Origin: DASQFI01 sp963780895
GTDB taxonomy: Bacteria > Acidobacteriota > Vicinamibacteria > Vicinamibacterales > SCN-69-37
DNA length: 64,000 nucleotides
NCBI GenBank assembly: GCA_963780895.1
Contig: CAWAEG010000001.1
Coordinates: forward strand, 496,001 to 560,000
Direction of reading: 5' to 3'
Under the pieces are notes generated by a model. It saw only the letters and a program-made list of their open reading frames with translations, ran no database searches and was not told the DNA's origin. Positions 34,674 to 47,245 of this stretch are shown piece after piece. The first letter of the stretch is position 1. Each line of letters begins with the position of its first letter. Made by a program: the position numbers and the translations under genes.

Positions 34674-35642
34674 GTGACCTTCGAAGACTTGCGGGTCTTC
34701 GCCGCCGTGGCGGCCGAACGCAGCTTTTCCCGCGCGGCCCGCAAGTTGCGGCGGACCCAGCCGGCGGTGAGCCAGGCGATCCGCCGGCTCGAAGACGCGG
34801 TGGGTGAGCGGCTCATCGACCGCGCCTCCCGGGACGGCACGCTGACCGACGCCGGGGAGCTCCTGCTCGACTATGCCGGCCGGCTGCTGAGGCTTGCCGA
34901 CGAGGCCGCGGGCGCCGTCGTCGATCTCCGGGACATCCGGAAGGGGCGCGTGCTCATCGGGGCGAATGAGGGCGGCGTCCACGCCGTGCTGCCGGTCATC
35001 GGTGCGTTCCAGCAGCAGCATCCGGCGATCGTGGTCGACGTGCGCCGGATTCCGTCGCGTCAGATGGCGCAGGAGGTGATGCTGCGAACGGTGGACTTCG
35101 GCGTGCTGACGTTCAACCCGTCCGAGCGTGAGCTCTCGTCCATTCTCCTCGGCACGGACGAGCTGGTTCTGCTCGTCAGACCCGATCATCCGCTCGCCGG
35201 CCGTGGCGAAATCACGATGGAGGAGATGGGACGCCAGGCCGTCATCGCGCACAACGATCCGTCGCCGGCGCGAGAGCGCGTGCTGCGCTTGTACGAACAG
35301 CGGCACGCGCCGCTCAACATCCGGATGTCGTTGCCCAGCCTCGACGGCATCAAGCGCGCGGTCGAGATGGGGCTCGGCGTCGCGCTGTTGCCGCGCCGGT
35401 GCGCGCAGGGCGAAATCGCGCGCGGTCAACTGGCCGAGATCCGCGTCCCGGAATTGCGATCGCCGCGGCAGGTGCGATTCGTCTTCCGGAAGGACGGCGA
35501 CAGGTCACACGCCGCCGTCGCGTTTCTGACCGTCGCACGATCGGTCAGCCGGAGCGGAGGATGGGGTGACGCGCGGCCCGAGTCAGGCCAAGGGCGAAAG
35601 GCCGAAGGCGAACGGGTCAAGGCCCAAGCAAGGCCGAAGTAA
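34674..35642 (+). CDS. LysR-family transcriptional regulator of the leu locus
   Basis: 322 residues from GTG 34674. Residues 1-65 are the LysR helix-turn-helix (TFEDLRVFAAVAAERSFSRA, RRTQPAVSQAIRRLED). The rest is the two-lobed effector domain (GRVLIGANEGGVHAVLPVIG, VEMGLGVALLPRR). The last 30 residues come from a low-complexity AAGGCCGAAGG-type repeat and overlap the leuD end by 26 bp. It lies divergent from leuA and between leuA and leuDC, so it probably regulates leucine genes; the effector is unknown. Confidence 0.88.
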   Translation: MTFEDLRVFAAVAAERSFSRAARKLRRTQPAVSQAIRRLEDAVGERLIDRASRDGTLTDAGELLLDYAGRLLRLADEAAGAVVDLRDIRKGRVLIGANEGGVHAVLPVIGAFQQQHPAIVVDVRRIPSRQMAQEVMLRTVDFGVLTFNPSERELSSILLGTDELVLLVRPDHPLAGRGEITMEEMGRQAVIAHNDPSPARERVLRLYEQRHAPLNIRMSLPSLDGIKRAVEMGLGVALLPRRCAQGEIARGQLAEIRVPELRSPRQVRFVFRKDGDRSHAAVAFLTVARSVSRSGGWGDARPESGQGRKAEGERVKAQARPK

Positions 35643-36255
35643 CGGCTAAAACCCTTGCATGTACGGCAATCGCTGCGGCTGTACGTTCAACCTCGGCGTA
35701 ATTCTCTAAGAGGAGCGCGGTGGCGTCCCAGGTCCCGGAGACCAGCGCGCGCCGGGCGCTCTCGGGAAGGTCGATCTCCGCGGCAAATGATCCTGACGAG
35801 ACCCGCTTGGCGTCGAGATCGACGTCAATCTGCGCATCGGCCGACGCATCGGCAATGGCCATGAGCCGGGCGACGTCGGTCTGAGACGCCGTGACGCACG
35901 GCAAGCCGATCGTCAGCCCGTTCGTGAAAAAGATCTCCGCGAACGACTCGCCGATGACGACTCGTATCCCGCGGCGAAGGATGGCCTGCGGCGCGTGTTC
36001 GCGCGACGAGCCACACCCAAAATTCACGTTCACGATCAACACGCGCGCATGCCGTCTCGACTCGTCTTCGAACGGATGTGTCTCCCCGCGTCCGGCGGCT
36101 TCGCGGCGATCGTCTTCGAACAGGTGCTGCTCGAGGCCTTCGAAGGTGACGGCCCGGAGAAATCGCGCCGGCAGGATGCGATCGGTGTCGATGTCGTTGC
36201 CGCGGACGACGATCGCGGCGCCGGAGGCGCGCTCGATGCGGGGGAGTTCAGTCAT
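35617..36255 (-). CDS. leuD: 3-isopropylmalate dehydratase small subunit
   Basis: 212 residues from ATG 36255 (GTG 36261 possible). NDIDTDRILPARFLR and NFGCGSSREHAPQAI are the small-subunit signatures. With LeuC it isomerises 2- to 3-isopropylmalate. The start overlaps the leuC stop by 8 bp, giving translational coupling in the order leuC-leuD. The 3-prime end overlaps the convergent lysR gene. Confidence 0.96.
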   Translation of the reverse strand: MTELPRIERASGAAIVVRGNDIDTDRILPARFLRAVTFEGLEQHLFEDDRREAAGRGETHPFEDESRRHARVLIVNVNFGCGSSREHAPQAILRRGIRVVIGESFAEIFFTNGLTIGLPCVTASQTDVARLMAIADASADAQIDVDLDAKRVSSGSFAAEIDLPESARRALVSGTWDATALLLENYAEVERTAAAIAVHARVLAVTSALLGP

Positions 36256-37669
36256 TGGCACCCCCGGCCGCAGTCCAGCCGCGAACGTCTACGACTTCGC
36301 CTGCAACGGCGGCGGCGGCCACCATCGCCGGGCTCATGAGCAGCGTACGGCCCGTGGGGCTTCCCTGGCGGCCTTTGAAATTCCGGTTCGACGATGACGC
36401 GCAGACCTCGCGGCCCTGGAGCTTGTCGGGATTCATGCCGAGGCACATCGAGCACCCGGCGTCGCGCCAGTCGAAGCCGGCATCGCGAAAGACCTCGTGG
36501 AGCCCTTCGCGCTCGGCCGCGGCGCGGACCGCCTGAGACCCGGGCACGACCATCGCGCGCACGTGCGGCGCGACGCGGTGTCCGGCGACGATCCGCGCGG
36601 CCTCGCGGAGGTCGGACAGCCGGGCGTTGGTGCACGACCCGATGAACGCGACGTCGATGCGCGTGCCGGTCATCAGGGCGCCGGCTCGCAGTCCCATGAA
36701 CTCCAGGGCTTCCTGCATGCCCGCCCGGTCGGGCTCGCGCGCGGCGGCCGGATCGGGAAGGGGCCTATCGACCGGAACGGACTGGCCGGGATTGATGCCC
36801 CATGTCACCGTCGGCGCGATGTCTTCGGCGCGCAGAACGACGACGTCGTCCCAGGCCGCGCCGTCATCTGAGGCGAGTTCCCTCCACCACTGACAGGCGC
36901 GCTCGAACGCGTCCCCCTGCGGCGCGAATCGCCGGCCGCGCAGGTATGCGAACGTCGTCTCGTCCGGATTGACGTAGCCCGCCCGCGCGCCACCTTCGAT
37001 CGACATGTTGCAGATGGTCATCCGCTCGTCCATCGACATCCGGTCGATGGCGGTGCCGGCATATTCGTACGCGAATCCCGCCCCGCCTTTCACGCCAAGG
37101 CGTCCGATGATCGTGAGCACGACGTCTTTCGCGTACACGTGCGGCGCCAGTTGGCCGTTGACGTCGATCCGGCGGACTTTGGGCGGCGACATCGCCAGCG
37201 ACTGCGAGGCCAGGACGTCGCGTACCTGCGACGTGCCGATGCCAAACGCGAGCGCGCCGAACGCGCCGTGCGTCGACGTGTGGCTGTCGCCGCAGGTGAT
37301 CGTCATCCCCGGTTGAGTGAGCCCCAGTTCCGGGCCGATCACGTGCACGATGCCCTGCGCGCCGCTCGCCAGGTCGAACAGCGTGATCCCGTGCTCGCGG
37401 CAGTTTCGCTCGAGCGCCGACGTCATCGTCTCCGCCATGCCATCGGCGAACGGCCGGATCTGCGATCGCGTCGGCACGATGTGATCGATGGTGGCGAACG
37501 TGCGCTCCGGTGCCCGCACGCGCCAGCCGCGCGTGTTGAGCTCGTCAAATGCCTGTGGACTCGTGACTTCATGGACGAGGTGCAGGCCGACATAGAGCTG
37601 GGTCTGGCCGTTCGGCAGCCGGCGGACCGCGTGGAGGTCCCAGACCTTCTGGAAGAGTGTCGACGGCAT
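36248..37669 (-). CDS. leuC: 3-isopropylmalate dehydratase large subunit
   Basis: 473 residues, normal length. TLFQKVWDLHAVRRL start, GDSHTSTHGAFGALAFGIGT, FIGSCTNARLSDLREAARI and the CSMCLGMNPDKL segment supply the three cysteines of the 4Fe-4S cluster of the aconitase family. The protein ends NRNFKGRQG then SPTGRTLLMSPAMVAAAAVA, as usual. No leuB is seen in the window. Confidence 0.97.
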   Translation of the reverse strand: MPSTLFQKVWDLHAVRRLPNGQTQLYVGLHLVHEVTSPQAFDELNTRGWRVRAPERTFATIDHIVPTRSQIRPFADGMAETMTSALERNCREHGITLFDLASGAQGIVHVIGPELGLTQPGMTITCGDSHTSTHGAFGALAFGIGTSQVRDVLASQSLAMSPPKVRRIDVNGQLAPHVYAKDVVLTIIGRLGVKGGAGFAYEYAGTAIDRMSMDERMTICNMSIEGGARAGYVNPDETTFAYLRGRRFAPQGDAFERACQWWRELASDDGAAWDDVVVLRAEDIAPTVTWGINPGQSVPVDRPLPDPAAAREPDRAGMQEALEFMGLRAGALMTGTRIDVAFIGSCTNARLSDLREAARIVAGHRVAPHVRAMVVPGSQAVRAAAEREGLHEVFRDAGFDWRDAGCSMCLGMNPDKLQGREVCASSSNRNFKGRQGSPTGRTLLMSPAMVAAAAVAGEVVDVRGWTAAGGAND

Positions 37670-37719
37670 CGGCAGTGGGGATCGTATCAGCGAGCGGGTA
37701 CGGCCGTTGCTACGGAGGT

Positions 37720-38161
37720 CAGGCCCAAGGGGAAAGGCCCAAGGCCCAAGTTCGGAAAGATCGAGGCATTTGACGGGATCCAGCTACAGCGGAGAGACCC
37801 GACGTTGCAGATTCAGCAGAGGTTCAATTGGCGAAGTACGAAAGTTTTCGAGAGCTGTTCGCCTGGCAAAAGGGGATGGACCTTGCGGAGAAGATCCATC
37901 ACGCGACGCGATCCTTCGCAACTGGAGCTCTGCAAGCGCCTCTTGCTGATCAACCGGGACTCAGTCCGCGAGCTTCAGCGCCTTGCCGAAGAAGTCGGTC
38001 GCCTTCTCTTCGGTTTGTGGAGGTCTCTTTTCGCAGAGGCCGTCTGTTATTCTTTGGTATTGCTCGCAGTGTTTTCGAGCATGCCGTGGGCCCTGTTCCA
38101 AATCTTACGTCTCTGAGGGTGATTTCTTGCTTGGGCCTTGGGCCTTTCCCCTAGGGCCTGA
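37720..38161. mobile_element. 442-bp element with 32-bp terminal inverted repeats
   Basis: Arms at 37720-37751 and 38130-38161 are inverted copies matching at 31 of 32 positions (TCAGGCCC start, then GGGGAAAGG and AAGGCCCAAG units). They bracket a decayed four-helix-bundle gene and fill the leuC-pcrA gap. No target-site duplication is obvious. It could be a small non-autonomous element or a repeat-mediated cassette. Confidence 0.45.
37828..38115 (+). pseudogene. Four-helix-bundle (23S rRNA intervening-sequence type) protein remnant
   Basis: The first 30 codons (MAKYESFRELFAWQKGMDLA, EKIHHATRSFA) match the N-terminal helix of the four-helix-bundle family often called S23 or intervening-sequence protein. 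The expected middle helices are missing. In another frame, LCKRLLLINRDSVRELQRLA and EEVGRLLFGLWRSLF resemble the last helix. The gene has a deletion and frameshift, so no product is expected. Confidence 0.6.
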
Positions 38162-38172
38162 ACACCGTCTCC

Positions 38173-40457
38173 ATGGACCTTCTGTCGTCTCTGAACCCCG
38201 CTCAGCAGGAAGCCGTCCTCCACACCGAGGGGCCTCTGCTGATCCTCGCCGGCGCCGGCTCCGGGAAGACGCGCGTCATCACCACCCGCATGGCGCATCT
38301 CATTGCCAGCGGTCTGGCCCAGCCGGGACAAGTACTCGCGGTGACGTTCACGAACAAGGCCGCCGAGGAGATGCGCGGCCGGGTCCAGCAGTTGCTCGGC
38401 GAGGATTGCCGGCAGATCTGGCTCTCGACGTTTCATTCGCTCTGCGCGCGGCTGCTGAGGCGGGAGGCGCCGGCGATCGGCCTCGAGCGCGACTTCGTCA
38501 TCTACGACGCGTCCGATCAGCTGTCGGTCGTCCGGCAGGCGATGAAAGAGCTCGGGATCGACGACAAGCTGATCCCCCCCGCGCGGCGCTGGCGCGCATC
38601 AGCCAGGCCAAGAACCGCATGGAAACGGCCGGCGAGATGCGCGCGGTCAGCTCGAATTACCGGGACGAACAGATCGGCAAGATCTCTGAGCGCTACGTCA
38701 AGACGCTCGACAACGCCGGCGCGCTCGATTTCGACGACCTGCTGCTGAAGACCGTCGAGCTGGTGGAAACCAGCCAGAAAACGCGCGAGTTCTACGCGCA
38801 CAAGTTCAAGTACATCCTCGTCGACGAATACCAGGACACCAACCGGCCGCAATACCTGTTGATCCGCCGCTTCGCCGAAGTACACCGGAACCTGTGCGTC
38901 GTGGGGGATCCGGATCAGTCCATTTACCGCTGGCGTGGCGCCGACCTCCGCAACATCCTCGACTTCGAGCGCGACTTTCCCGACGTCCACGTCGTGAAGC
39001 TCGAGCAGAACTACCGCTCCACGCAGGTGATTCTCGACGCGGCCTCGGCCGTGATCAGCCGCAACCGCAACCGGAAAGACAAACAGCTGTGGACCGACCA
39101 GGCCGGCGGCGAACGAATCCTGTACGTCCGCGCGCCGGACGAGATCGAAGAGGCCGATTTCATCACGCGAACGATCCGGGAGTCGCACGCGGCGAAATCC
39201 GAGACGACCACGGCGGTGCTGTATCGCACGAACGCGCAGTCGCGCGCGATTGAAGACGCGCTGATGCGCGAGGGCGTGCCGTACCGCATCATCGGCGGCG
39301 TCCGGTTCTACGAGCGCAAGGAGATCAAGGACGCGCTCGCCTTCATGCGGCTGCTCATCAACCCGCACGACGACGTGAGTTTCAGACGGGTCGCCAACGT
39401 GCCCGCGCGCGGGATCGGGCGCGCGGTCTTCGAGTCGGTCGAACGGGTCGAGATCGAGCATCCTGACGCGGACACGCCGTTGCTCGCCGATCCGGGGGCC
39501 GCGGCCGGCCGCACGCCGCGATCGCTGTGGACGCGGCTCGAGGAGACGCTCCGTCAGCGTCCGCTCCAGCCGCGTGCGCTCGCGGCGCTGAAGTCATTCC
39601 ACGATTTGATCACCGGCCTTCAGGCCGAGGTTCCCAAATCGAGCGTGTCGATCGTGCTGGGCCTCATTCTCGATCGAACCGGATACCTTCGCGAGCTGCG
39701 GGAGTCGAAGAGCGAAGAGGCCGAAGCGCGGCTCGAAAACCTGATGGAGCTCGTCTCGGCCGCGCAGGAGTACGAAATGCGCGACGACGAGCCGTCACTG
39801 GGCGGCTTCGTCGACCGCCTGTCGCTGCTCTCCGAGGCCGAGGAAGCCGACGGCGCATCGGCGGAAGCCGCCCGCGTCTGGCTGATGAGCATGCACGCCG
39901 CCAAGGGCCTCGAGTTCCCGACGGTCATCGTGGCGGGCATGGAGGAGGGCCTCTTCCCCCATTCGCGGTCGGCTGACGACGAAGAGGAGATGGAGGAGGA
40001 GCGGCGGGTCTGCTACGTGAGTCTCACGCGTGCGCGGCAGCGTCTGATCCTCACCAGCGCCGCCCGCCGGCGCGTCTTCGGCGAATATCAGCAGACGCAG
40101 CCGTCCCGCTTCCTGAGCGAGATTCCGGACGAGCTCATCCAGCGCGTCGAGCCGGCGGCCCAGCACGCCCGCTGGCACGCGACGCCGTACGAGCTCCGCA
40201 ACCCGTACGGACGCAAGCCGGGCTACGACGGCACGCGCGCACGTGACACCGATGGCCGACCGTTTTCCTACGAGAACGAAGATCAATCAACGCCGGCGGC
40301 CGTCCGCACCGGTATGAAGGTTCGCCACCGCCAGTTCGGCGTCGGAACCGTCGTCGCGGTGGAAGAGCAGGGCGACGACTTCAAAGTAACCGTCAGATTC
40401 GCGGCAGTCGGGACGAAAAAGCTCATGGCACGCTATGCGGGATTAGAGAGGGCCTGA
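38173..40457 (+). CDS. pcrA: UvrD/PcrA-type DNA helicase (one frameshift)
   Basis: About 761 residues if one C is added to the run of seven C at 38574-38580. Motif I is AGAGSGKTR, motif II DEYQDTNRPQ, motif III GDPDQSIYRWRGAD, motif IV QNYRST and late motifs MHAAKGLEFPTVIV and VSLTRARQRL. The C-terminus has a Tudor-like domain (RHRQFGVGTVVAVEEQGDDF) that contacts RNA polymerase in PcrA. It unwinds DNA 3-prime to 5-prime in excision repair and plasmid or replication conflict resolution. PcrA is favoured over UvrD by the tail, but both names fit. Confidence 0.92.
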
Positions 40458-40493
40458 AAAGCACGGGCCTTCGAGGGTGGTTCTGGGGTTCCC

Positions 40494-42947
40494 TCAGTCC
40501 TCCGGCTCCGTCATCGCCGCTACTGAGACGAGCCTATCCCCTTCCGCCAGATCCATCAGCCGCACGCCCTGCGTGTCGCGGCCGATGGGGCGGAGGTCGC
40601 CTGCCTTCATGCGGATGATCTGGCCCTGCTCGGTGACGAGCAGCAGTTCGTCCAGGTCGGTCACGTTTTCGATGCCGACCACGAGGCCGTTCCGTTCGCT
40701 GGTCTGCACGTTCTTGAGACCGATGCCGCCGCGCGACTGGCGACGGTACTCACTGACGGCGGTTCGCTTACCGTAACCGTGCTCGCAGACGGTCAGGAGC
40801 GTCGCCTCGTCGTTCACGACTTCCATGGCAACGACCTCGTCGCCTTCGCGAAGCTGCATGCCGCGGACGCCATAGGCCGTCCGGCCCATCGGCCGTGCAT
40901 CCGTCTCGGAGAAGCGAATCGCCATGCCGTTGCGCGAGCCGATGATGAGATCCTTGATGCCGTCGGTCTCGGCCACCGCAATCAGCCGGTCGTCGTCGTC
41001 GATCTGAATCGCGATGATGCCCGCCGAGCGCGGGTTCGAAAATGCGCCCAGGTCCGTTTTCTTGATCGTTCCCTTGCGCGTGCCCATGACGATGAAGCGC
41101 TTGTTCTCTTCGGCAGGGAACTCCTGCACGCGGAGGATCGCGGCAATCTTCTCGCCCTCGCCCATGTGAACGAGGTTGGCGATCGACTTGCCCTTGGAGC
41201 TGCGGCTCACTTCCGGGATGTCGTAGACGCGCAGCCAGTAGCACTTGCCCCGGTCGGTGAAGATGAGGACGTACGCGTGTGTATTCGCGACGAAGAGGTG
41301 CCTGACGACGTCCTCCTCGCGCGTGGACATCCCGATCAGGCCTTTGCCGCCGCGCCGCTGCTTGCGGTACGCGTCGAGCGCCGTCCGCTTGATGTAGCCG
41401 GTGTTGGTCGCCGTGATGACGACGTCTTCGTCGGCGATCAGGTCCTCGCGCCGGAAATCGCCGGTCTCCGCGATGAAATCCGTCCGTCGCGCGTCGCCGT
41501 ACTTGTCGCGAATCGCTTTCAGCTCGTCCACGACGAGACCGATCACCAGCTCATCGCTGGAGAGAATCGCGCGCAGCCGCTCGATCGTCTTCATGAGCTC
41601 AGCAAGCTCGTCCAGGATCTTCTGACGCTCGAGGCCCGTGAGCCGCTGGAGCTGCATGTCGAGGATCGCCTGCGCCTGGATCGGCGTCAGCCCGAACTGC
41701 GTGACCAGTCCGACCTTGGCTTCGGGCGGATTCTTCGACCCGCGGATGAGCTTGATGACCGCATCGAGGTGGTCGAGGGCGATCTTCAATCCCTCGAGGA
41801 CGTGCGCGCGCGCCTCGGCCTTGCGGAGCTCGAACTCGATGCGCCGGCGCACCACCTCGCGGCGGAACTCGATGAAGTGCTCGACGATCTCGAGCAGGTT
41901 GAGCACGCGCGGCCGGCTGCCCGCGATCGCGAGCAGCGTGACGCCGTAGCTCATCTGCAGCTTCGTGTGCTTGTAGAGGTTGTTGAGGACGACATCGGGG
42001 AGCTCGCCGCGCTTGAGCTCAATCACGATGCGCATACCGTCGCGATCGGATTCGTCGCGCAGATCCGATATGCCCTCGATTCTCTTGTCTCGGACGAGCT
42101 CGGCGATCTCGCTGATGAGCGCCGCCTTGTTGACCTGATACGGGATCTCGGTGACGACGATCGAGACGCGTTCGCCTTTCTTGTGCTCCTCGAACGTCGC
42201 CTTTCCGCGGACCACGACGTTCCCGCGGCCCTCCCGGTAGGCTCGCTGGATGCCGGCGCCGCCGACAATCGTGCCGCCGGTGGGGAAGTCAGGACCGGGC
42301 ACCGCCTGCAGGAGCGCGCGGAACCGTTCGTCGCGGGCCGCCGTCCGCCGCTCGATGACGGCGATGACGCCGTCGATCACTTCCTGCATGTTGTGCGGCG
42401 GAATGCTGGTCGCCATGCCGACTGCGATGCCCGTCGATCCGTTCACCAGCAGGTTCGGGAAGGGCGTCGGCAGGACGGTCGGCTCTTCCGTCGTCTCGTC
42501 GTAGTTCGGGACGAAATCGACGGTTTCCTTGCCGAGATCCGCCATCATCGCTTCGGCGAGCGCCTCGGGCCGCGCTTCGCTGTACCGCATGGCCGCCGGC
42601 GGGTCCCCGTCGATCGATCCGAAATTGCCCTGGCCGTCGACGAGCGGGTAGCGCATGTTGAAGTCCTGCGCCAGCCGGACGAGCGTGTCGTAGGCGGGGA
42701 CGTCTCCGTGCGGGTGATAGTTGCCGATGACTTCGCCGACGATCTTCGCGCACTTGCGGTAAGGACGATTCGACGCGAGACCCATCTGCCGCATCGCGAA
42801 CAGCACGCGGCGGTTCGCGGGCTTCAGGCCATCGCGGACGTCGGGCAGCGCTCGCCCGATGATTACGCTCATCGCGTAATCCATGTACGAGCGCTTCATC
42901 TCGTCTTCGATGTTGACGGAAATGCGTGTCTGAGGATTTTGATCCAT
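40494..42947 (-). CDS. gyrA: DNA gyrase subunit A
   Basis: 817 residues from ATG 42947. SYMDYAMSVIIGRALPDVRD and the AAMRYSEARPEALAE segment with the catalytic Tyr are typical. The C-terminal propeller contains QRRGGKGLIG, the GyrA box that allows negative supercoiling and separates gyrase from topoisomerase IV. It lies 197 bp after gyrB on the same strand. An open reading frame joins gyrB and gyrA only because of the gyrB frameshift; it is not a fusion protein. Confidence 0.97.
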   Translation of the reverse strand: MDQNPQTRISVNIEDEMKRSYMDYAMSVIIGRALPDVRDGLKPANRRVLFAMRQMGLASNRPYRKCAKIVGEVIGNYHPHGDVPAYDTLVRLAQDFNMRYPLVDGQGNFGSIDGDPPAAMRYSEARPEALAEAMMADLGKETVDFVPNYDETTEEPTVLPTPFPNLLVNGSTGIAVGMATSIPPHNMQEVIDGVIAVIERRTAARDERFRALLQAVPGPDFPTGGTIVGGAGIQRAYREGRGNVVVRGKATFEEHKKGERVSIVVTEIPYQVNKAALISEIAELVRDKRIEGISDLRDESDRDGMRIVIELKRGELPDVVLNNLYKHTKLQMSYGVTLLAIAGSRPRVLNLLEIVEHFIEFRREVVRRRIEFELRKAEARAHVLEGLKIALDHLDAVIKLIRGSKNPPEAKVGLVTQFGLTPIQAQAILDMQLQRLTGLERQKILDELAELMKTIERLRAILSSDELVIGLVVDELKAIRDKYGDARRTDFIAETGDFRREDLIADEDVVITATNTGYIKRTALDAYRKQRRGGKGLIGMSTREEDVVRHLFVANTHAYVLIFTDRGKCYWLRVYDIPEVSRSSKGKSIANLVHMGEGEKIAAILRVQEFPAEENKRFIVMGTRKGTIKKTDLGAFSNPRSAGIIAIQIDDDDRLIAVAETDGIKDLIIGSRNGMAIRFSETDARPMGRTAYGVRGMQLREGDEVVAMEVVNDEATLLTVCEHGYGKRTAVSEYRRQSRGGIGLKNVQTSERNGLVVGIENVTDLDELLLVTEQGQIIRMKAGDLRPIGRDTQGVRLMDLAEGDRLVSVAAMTEPED

Positions 42948-43144
42948 GTCTCTGTCGTGGCCGAACTTCGGGAGAATCGCTAGAAACCGCGGAACCCTGG
43001 CACCCCGGCACCCCGGAATCCCGTCGAACGACGGAACTGCCGGACTGCCGGAACCTCGGCCGCCTTCGCAATGCTTCGGCGAGCCTCGCCGTAGCTCGAA
43101 GAGCGGAGGCGGGAACCCCGAACCGGAACCCCGGAACCACCGGA
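42948..43144. repeat. GGAACCCC-type low-complexity spacer between gyrB and gyrA
   Basis: The spacer contains imperfect runs of CACCCCGG, GGAACCCC and CCGGAACC at 42990-43020 and 43110-43140, with an unrelated segment in between. No gene is seen in it. Confidence 0.55.
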
Positions 43145-45704
<2,560 letters not shown>

Positions 45705-45718
45705 TGAGTGTGTAAGAT

Positions 45719-45784
45719 CTCGGGTTTCGTTTCGCTGACACTCCAGCCTGTCGTCTCGAAACGATCGTCGAAACAAAACCCGAG
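45719..45784. terminator. Inverted repeat between dnaN and gyrB
   Basis: Arms CTCGGGTTTCGTTTCG (45719-45734) and CGAAACAAAACCCGAG (45769-45784) match at 15 of 16 positions around a 34-nt loop. A part of this unit, GACCTCGGGTTT with a following T-run, also occurs at 27065-27080 before galU. It may act as a weak terminator or a processing site in the dnaN-gyrB transcript. Confidence 0.45.
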
Positions 45785-45788
45785 GTCA

Positions 45789-46895
45789 TCAGATTCTCAT
45801 CGGCATGATCACGTAGGTGTAGTCATACCCTTCGGCGCCGATTGGCTTCACGACCGCCTGGCTCATCTCGTCCTTGAACTCGAGCTGCACCCCCTCGGTC
45901 TCGACCACGCTGAGGAAGTTGTCCACGTAGTCTGCGTTGAAGCAGATCTGCATCGCGCCGCCGGCGAATTCGACCGGCAGCACCTCGTGCGCTTCGCCCA
46001 CCTCCGGCGTGCTTGACGTGATTTCCACCTGATCTTTCGCGATGACGAACTTCACGGCCTTCGATCGCTCGTTCGAGAGCAGCCGGACGCGGCGGACGGC
46101 CGCGGCCAGCCGGTCCCGGTCGAATTCGATTTTCTTGTCGTTCGTCTTCGGAATCACGCGTTCGTACGCGGGAAAATTCGCGTCGATCTTCCGCGAGATG
46201 AGCAGCCGTCCGTCCGCGCGGAAGAAGAGATGGTTTTCACCCTGCGAGAACTCGACGGCGCTGCCGCCATCGATGAGCCGCGCCACTTCGTTCAGCGTCT
46301 TCCTGGGCAGCAGCACGTCACTCTTGACCCCTTTTCCGGGCGATTCGTGCACGCTGATGTAGGCCAGCCGGTGGCCGTCGGTCGCTACCATGCTCATCGA
46401 ATCCGGCCGCAGCACGAGCTGCGCGCCGTTCAAGAAGTAGCGCGTGTCTTCACTCGTGATCGCGAAGCGCGTGTGTGAAATCATGCGCTTGAGCGCCGGC
46501 CCGGGAAGCGAGGCTTCGACACTGCCCGCTTCCTCGGGTGGCGTCGGAAACTCGCTCGCGGGCAGCGTCTGCATCCGCGACTCGAATCGATCGGCGGCGA
46601 CGGTCACGCTCTTGCCGCCTTTGTCCTCTTCGATGCGGATCTCGGTGTCCGGCAGCGCGTTCACGATCTCGAACAGCTTCTTCGCGGGCAACGTGAGCGT
46701 GCCCGGCTTGCCGACCGTCGCGTCGCACCGGCTGCGCAGTCCAACGTCGAGATCCGTCGCGAGCAGCGCAAGCTGATTCTTCGACGCTTCGAGCAGCACG
46801 TTGGCGAGAATCGGGATCGTGTTCTTCCGTTCGACGATCCCCTGCAGCAGAGACAGTTCTTTCAGAAGATCGTTCTTTCGAACTACAAGTTCCAT
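45789..46895 (-). CDS. dnaN: DNA polymerase III beta subunit (sliding clamp)
   Basis: 368 residues from ATG 46895 (MELVVRKNDLLKELSLLQG). An upstream in-frame start was rejected because the added residues come from an intergenic hairpin. Three clamp domains are visible, with IVERKNTIPILANVLLEA early, ATDGHRLAYISV in the middle and the C-terminal DYTYVIMPMRI, the canonical PMR end. It tethers polymerase to DNA and also binds repair proteins. It follows dnaA, in the classical origin order. Confidence 0.97.
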   Translation of the reverse strand: MELVVRKNDLLKELSLLQGIVERKNTIPILANVLLEASKNQLALLATDLDVGLRSRCDATVGKPGTLTLPAKKLFEIVNALPDTEIRIEEDKGGKSVTVAADRFESRMQTLPASEFPTPPEEAGSVEASLPGPALKRMISHTRFAITSEDTRYFLNGAQLVLRPDSMSMVATDGHRLAYISVHESPGKGVKSDVLLPRKTLNEVARLIDGGSAVEFSQGENHLFFRADGRLLISRKIDANFPAYERVIPKTNDKKIEFDRDRLAAAVRRVRLLSNERSKAVKFVIAKDQVEITSSTPEVGEAHEVLPVEFAGGAMQICFNADYVDNFLSVVETEGVQLEFKDEMSQAVVKPIGAEGYDYTYVIMPMRI

Positions 46896-46937
46896 GGATT
46901 GAGGCGACCTCGCGCTCTGCTGCGAGAGACAGGTCTC

Positions 46938-46969
46938 GGGGACAGGTTTTGAGTTCGAAACCTGTCCCC
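46938..46969. repeat. Perfect hairpin in the dnaA-dnaN spacer
   Basis: GGGGACAGGTTT and its exact complement AAACCTGTCCCC (12 bp each) flank the 8-nt loop TGAGTTCG. It lies 43 bp upstream of dnaN. Further CAGGTCTCGGG and CCCGTCCCCGA copies nearby show a small repeat cluster. The 350-bp spacer 46896-47245 also holds GCCTGTGGATG (47089-47099) and GTCCACAG near 47165, which are weak DnaA-box-like words; no gene is seen. Confidence 0.5.
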
Positions 46970-47245
46970 CGCCCGTCCCCGATCCCGACATGAGCTACGG
47001 AAGATCAGAAAGACAAAGAATTATAACAAGAAGAAGGGCCTGTTGGGGCATGAAAACGCCTGTGCAACTCCATTTGAATCAGACACTTAGCCTGTGGATG
47101 TTTCAGCGGGTATCCGACGCGTACCATACCATCCGATCTGTGCAAAAACGGGGGTCGGCGCGCCGTCCACAGACCGCCAGACAGGCCCTCTGTGCAAATC
47201 CCACGCAGGCTCCCGGTGGTGGCCTTCGGCAGACCCCGGAATTGC

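Noticed and set aside
40779..42983. Long open frame antisense to gyrA
   Set aside because: It is a shadow of a high-GC gene; its translation is Arg/Asp/His-rich without any domain, and gyrA is certain on the other strand.
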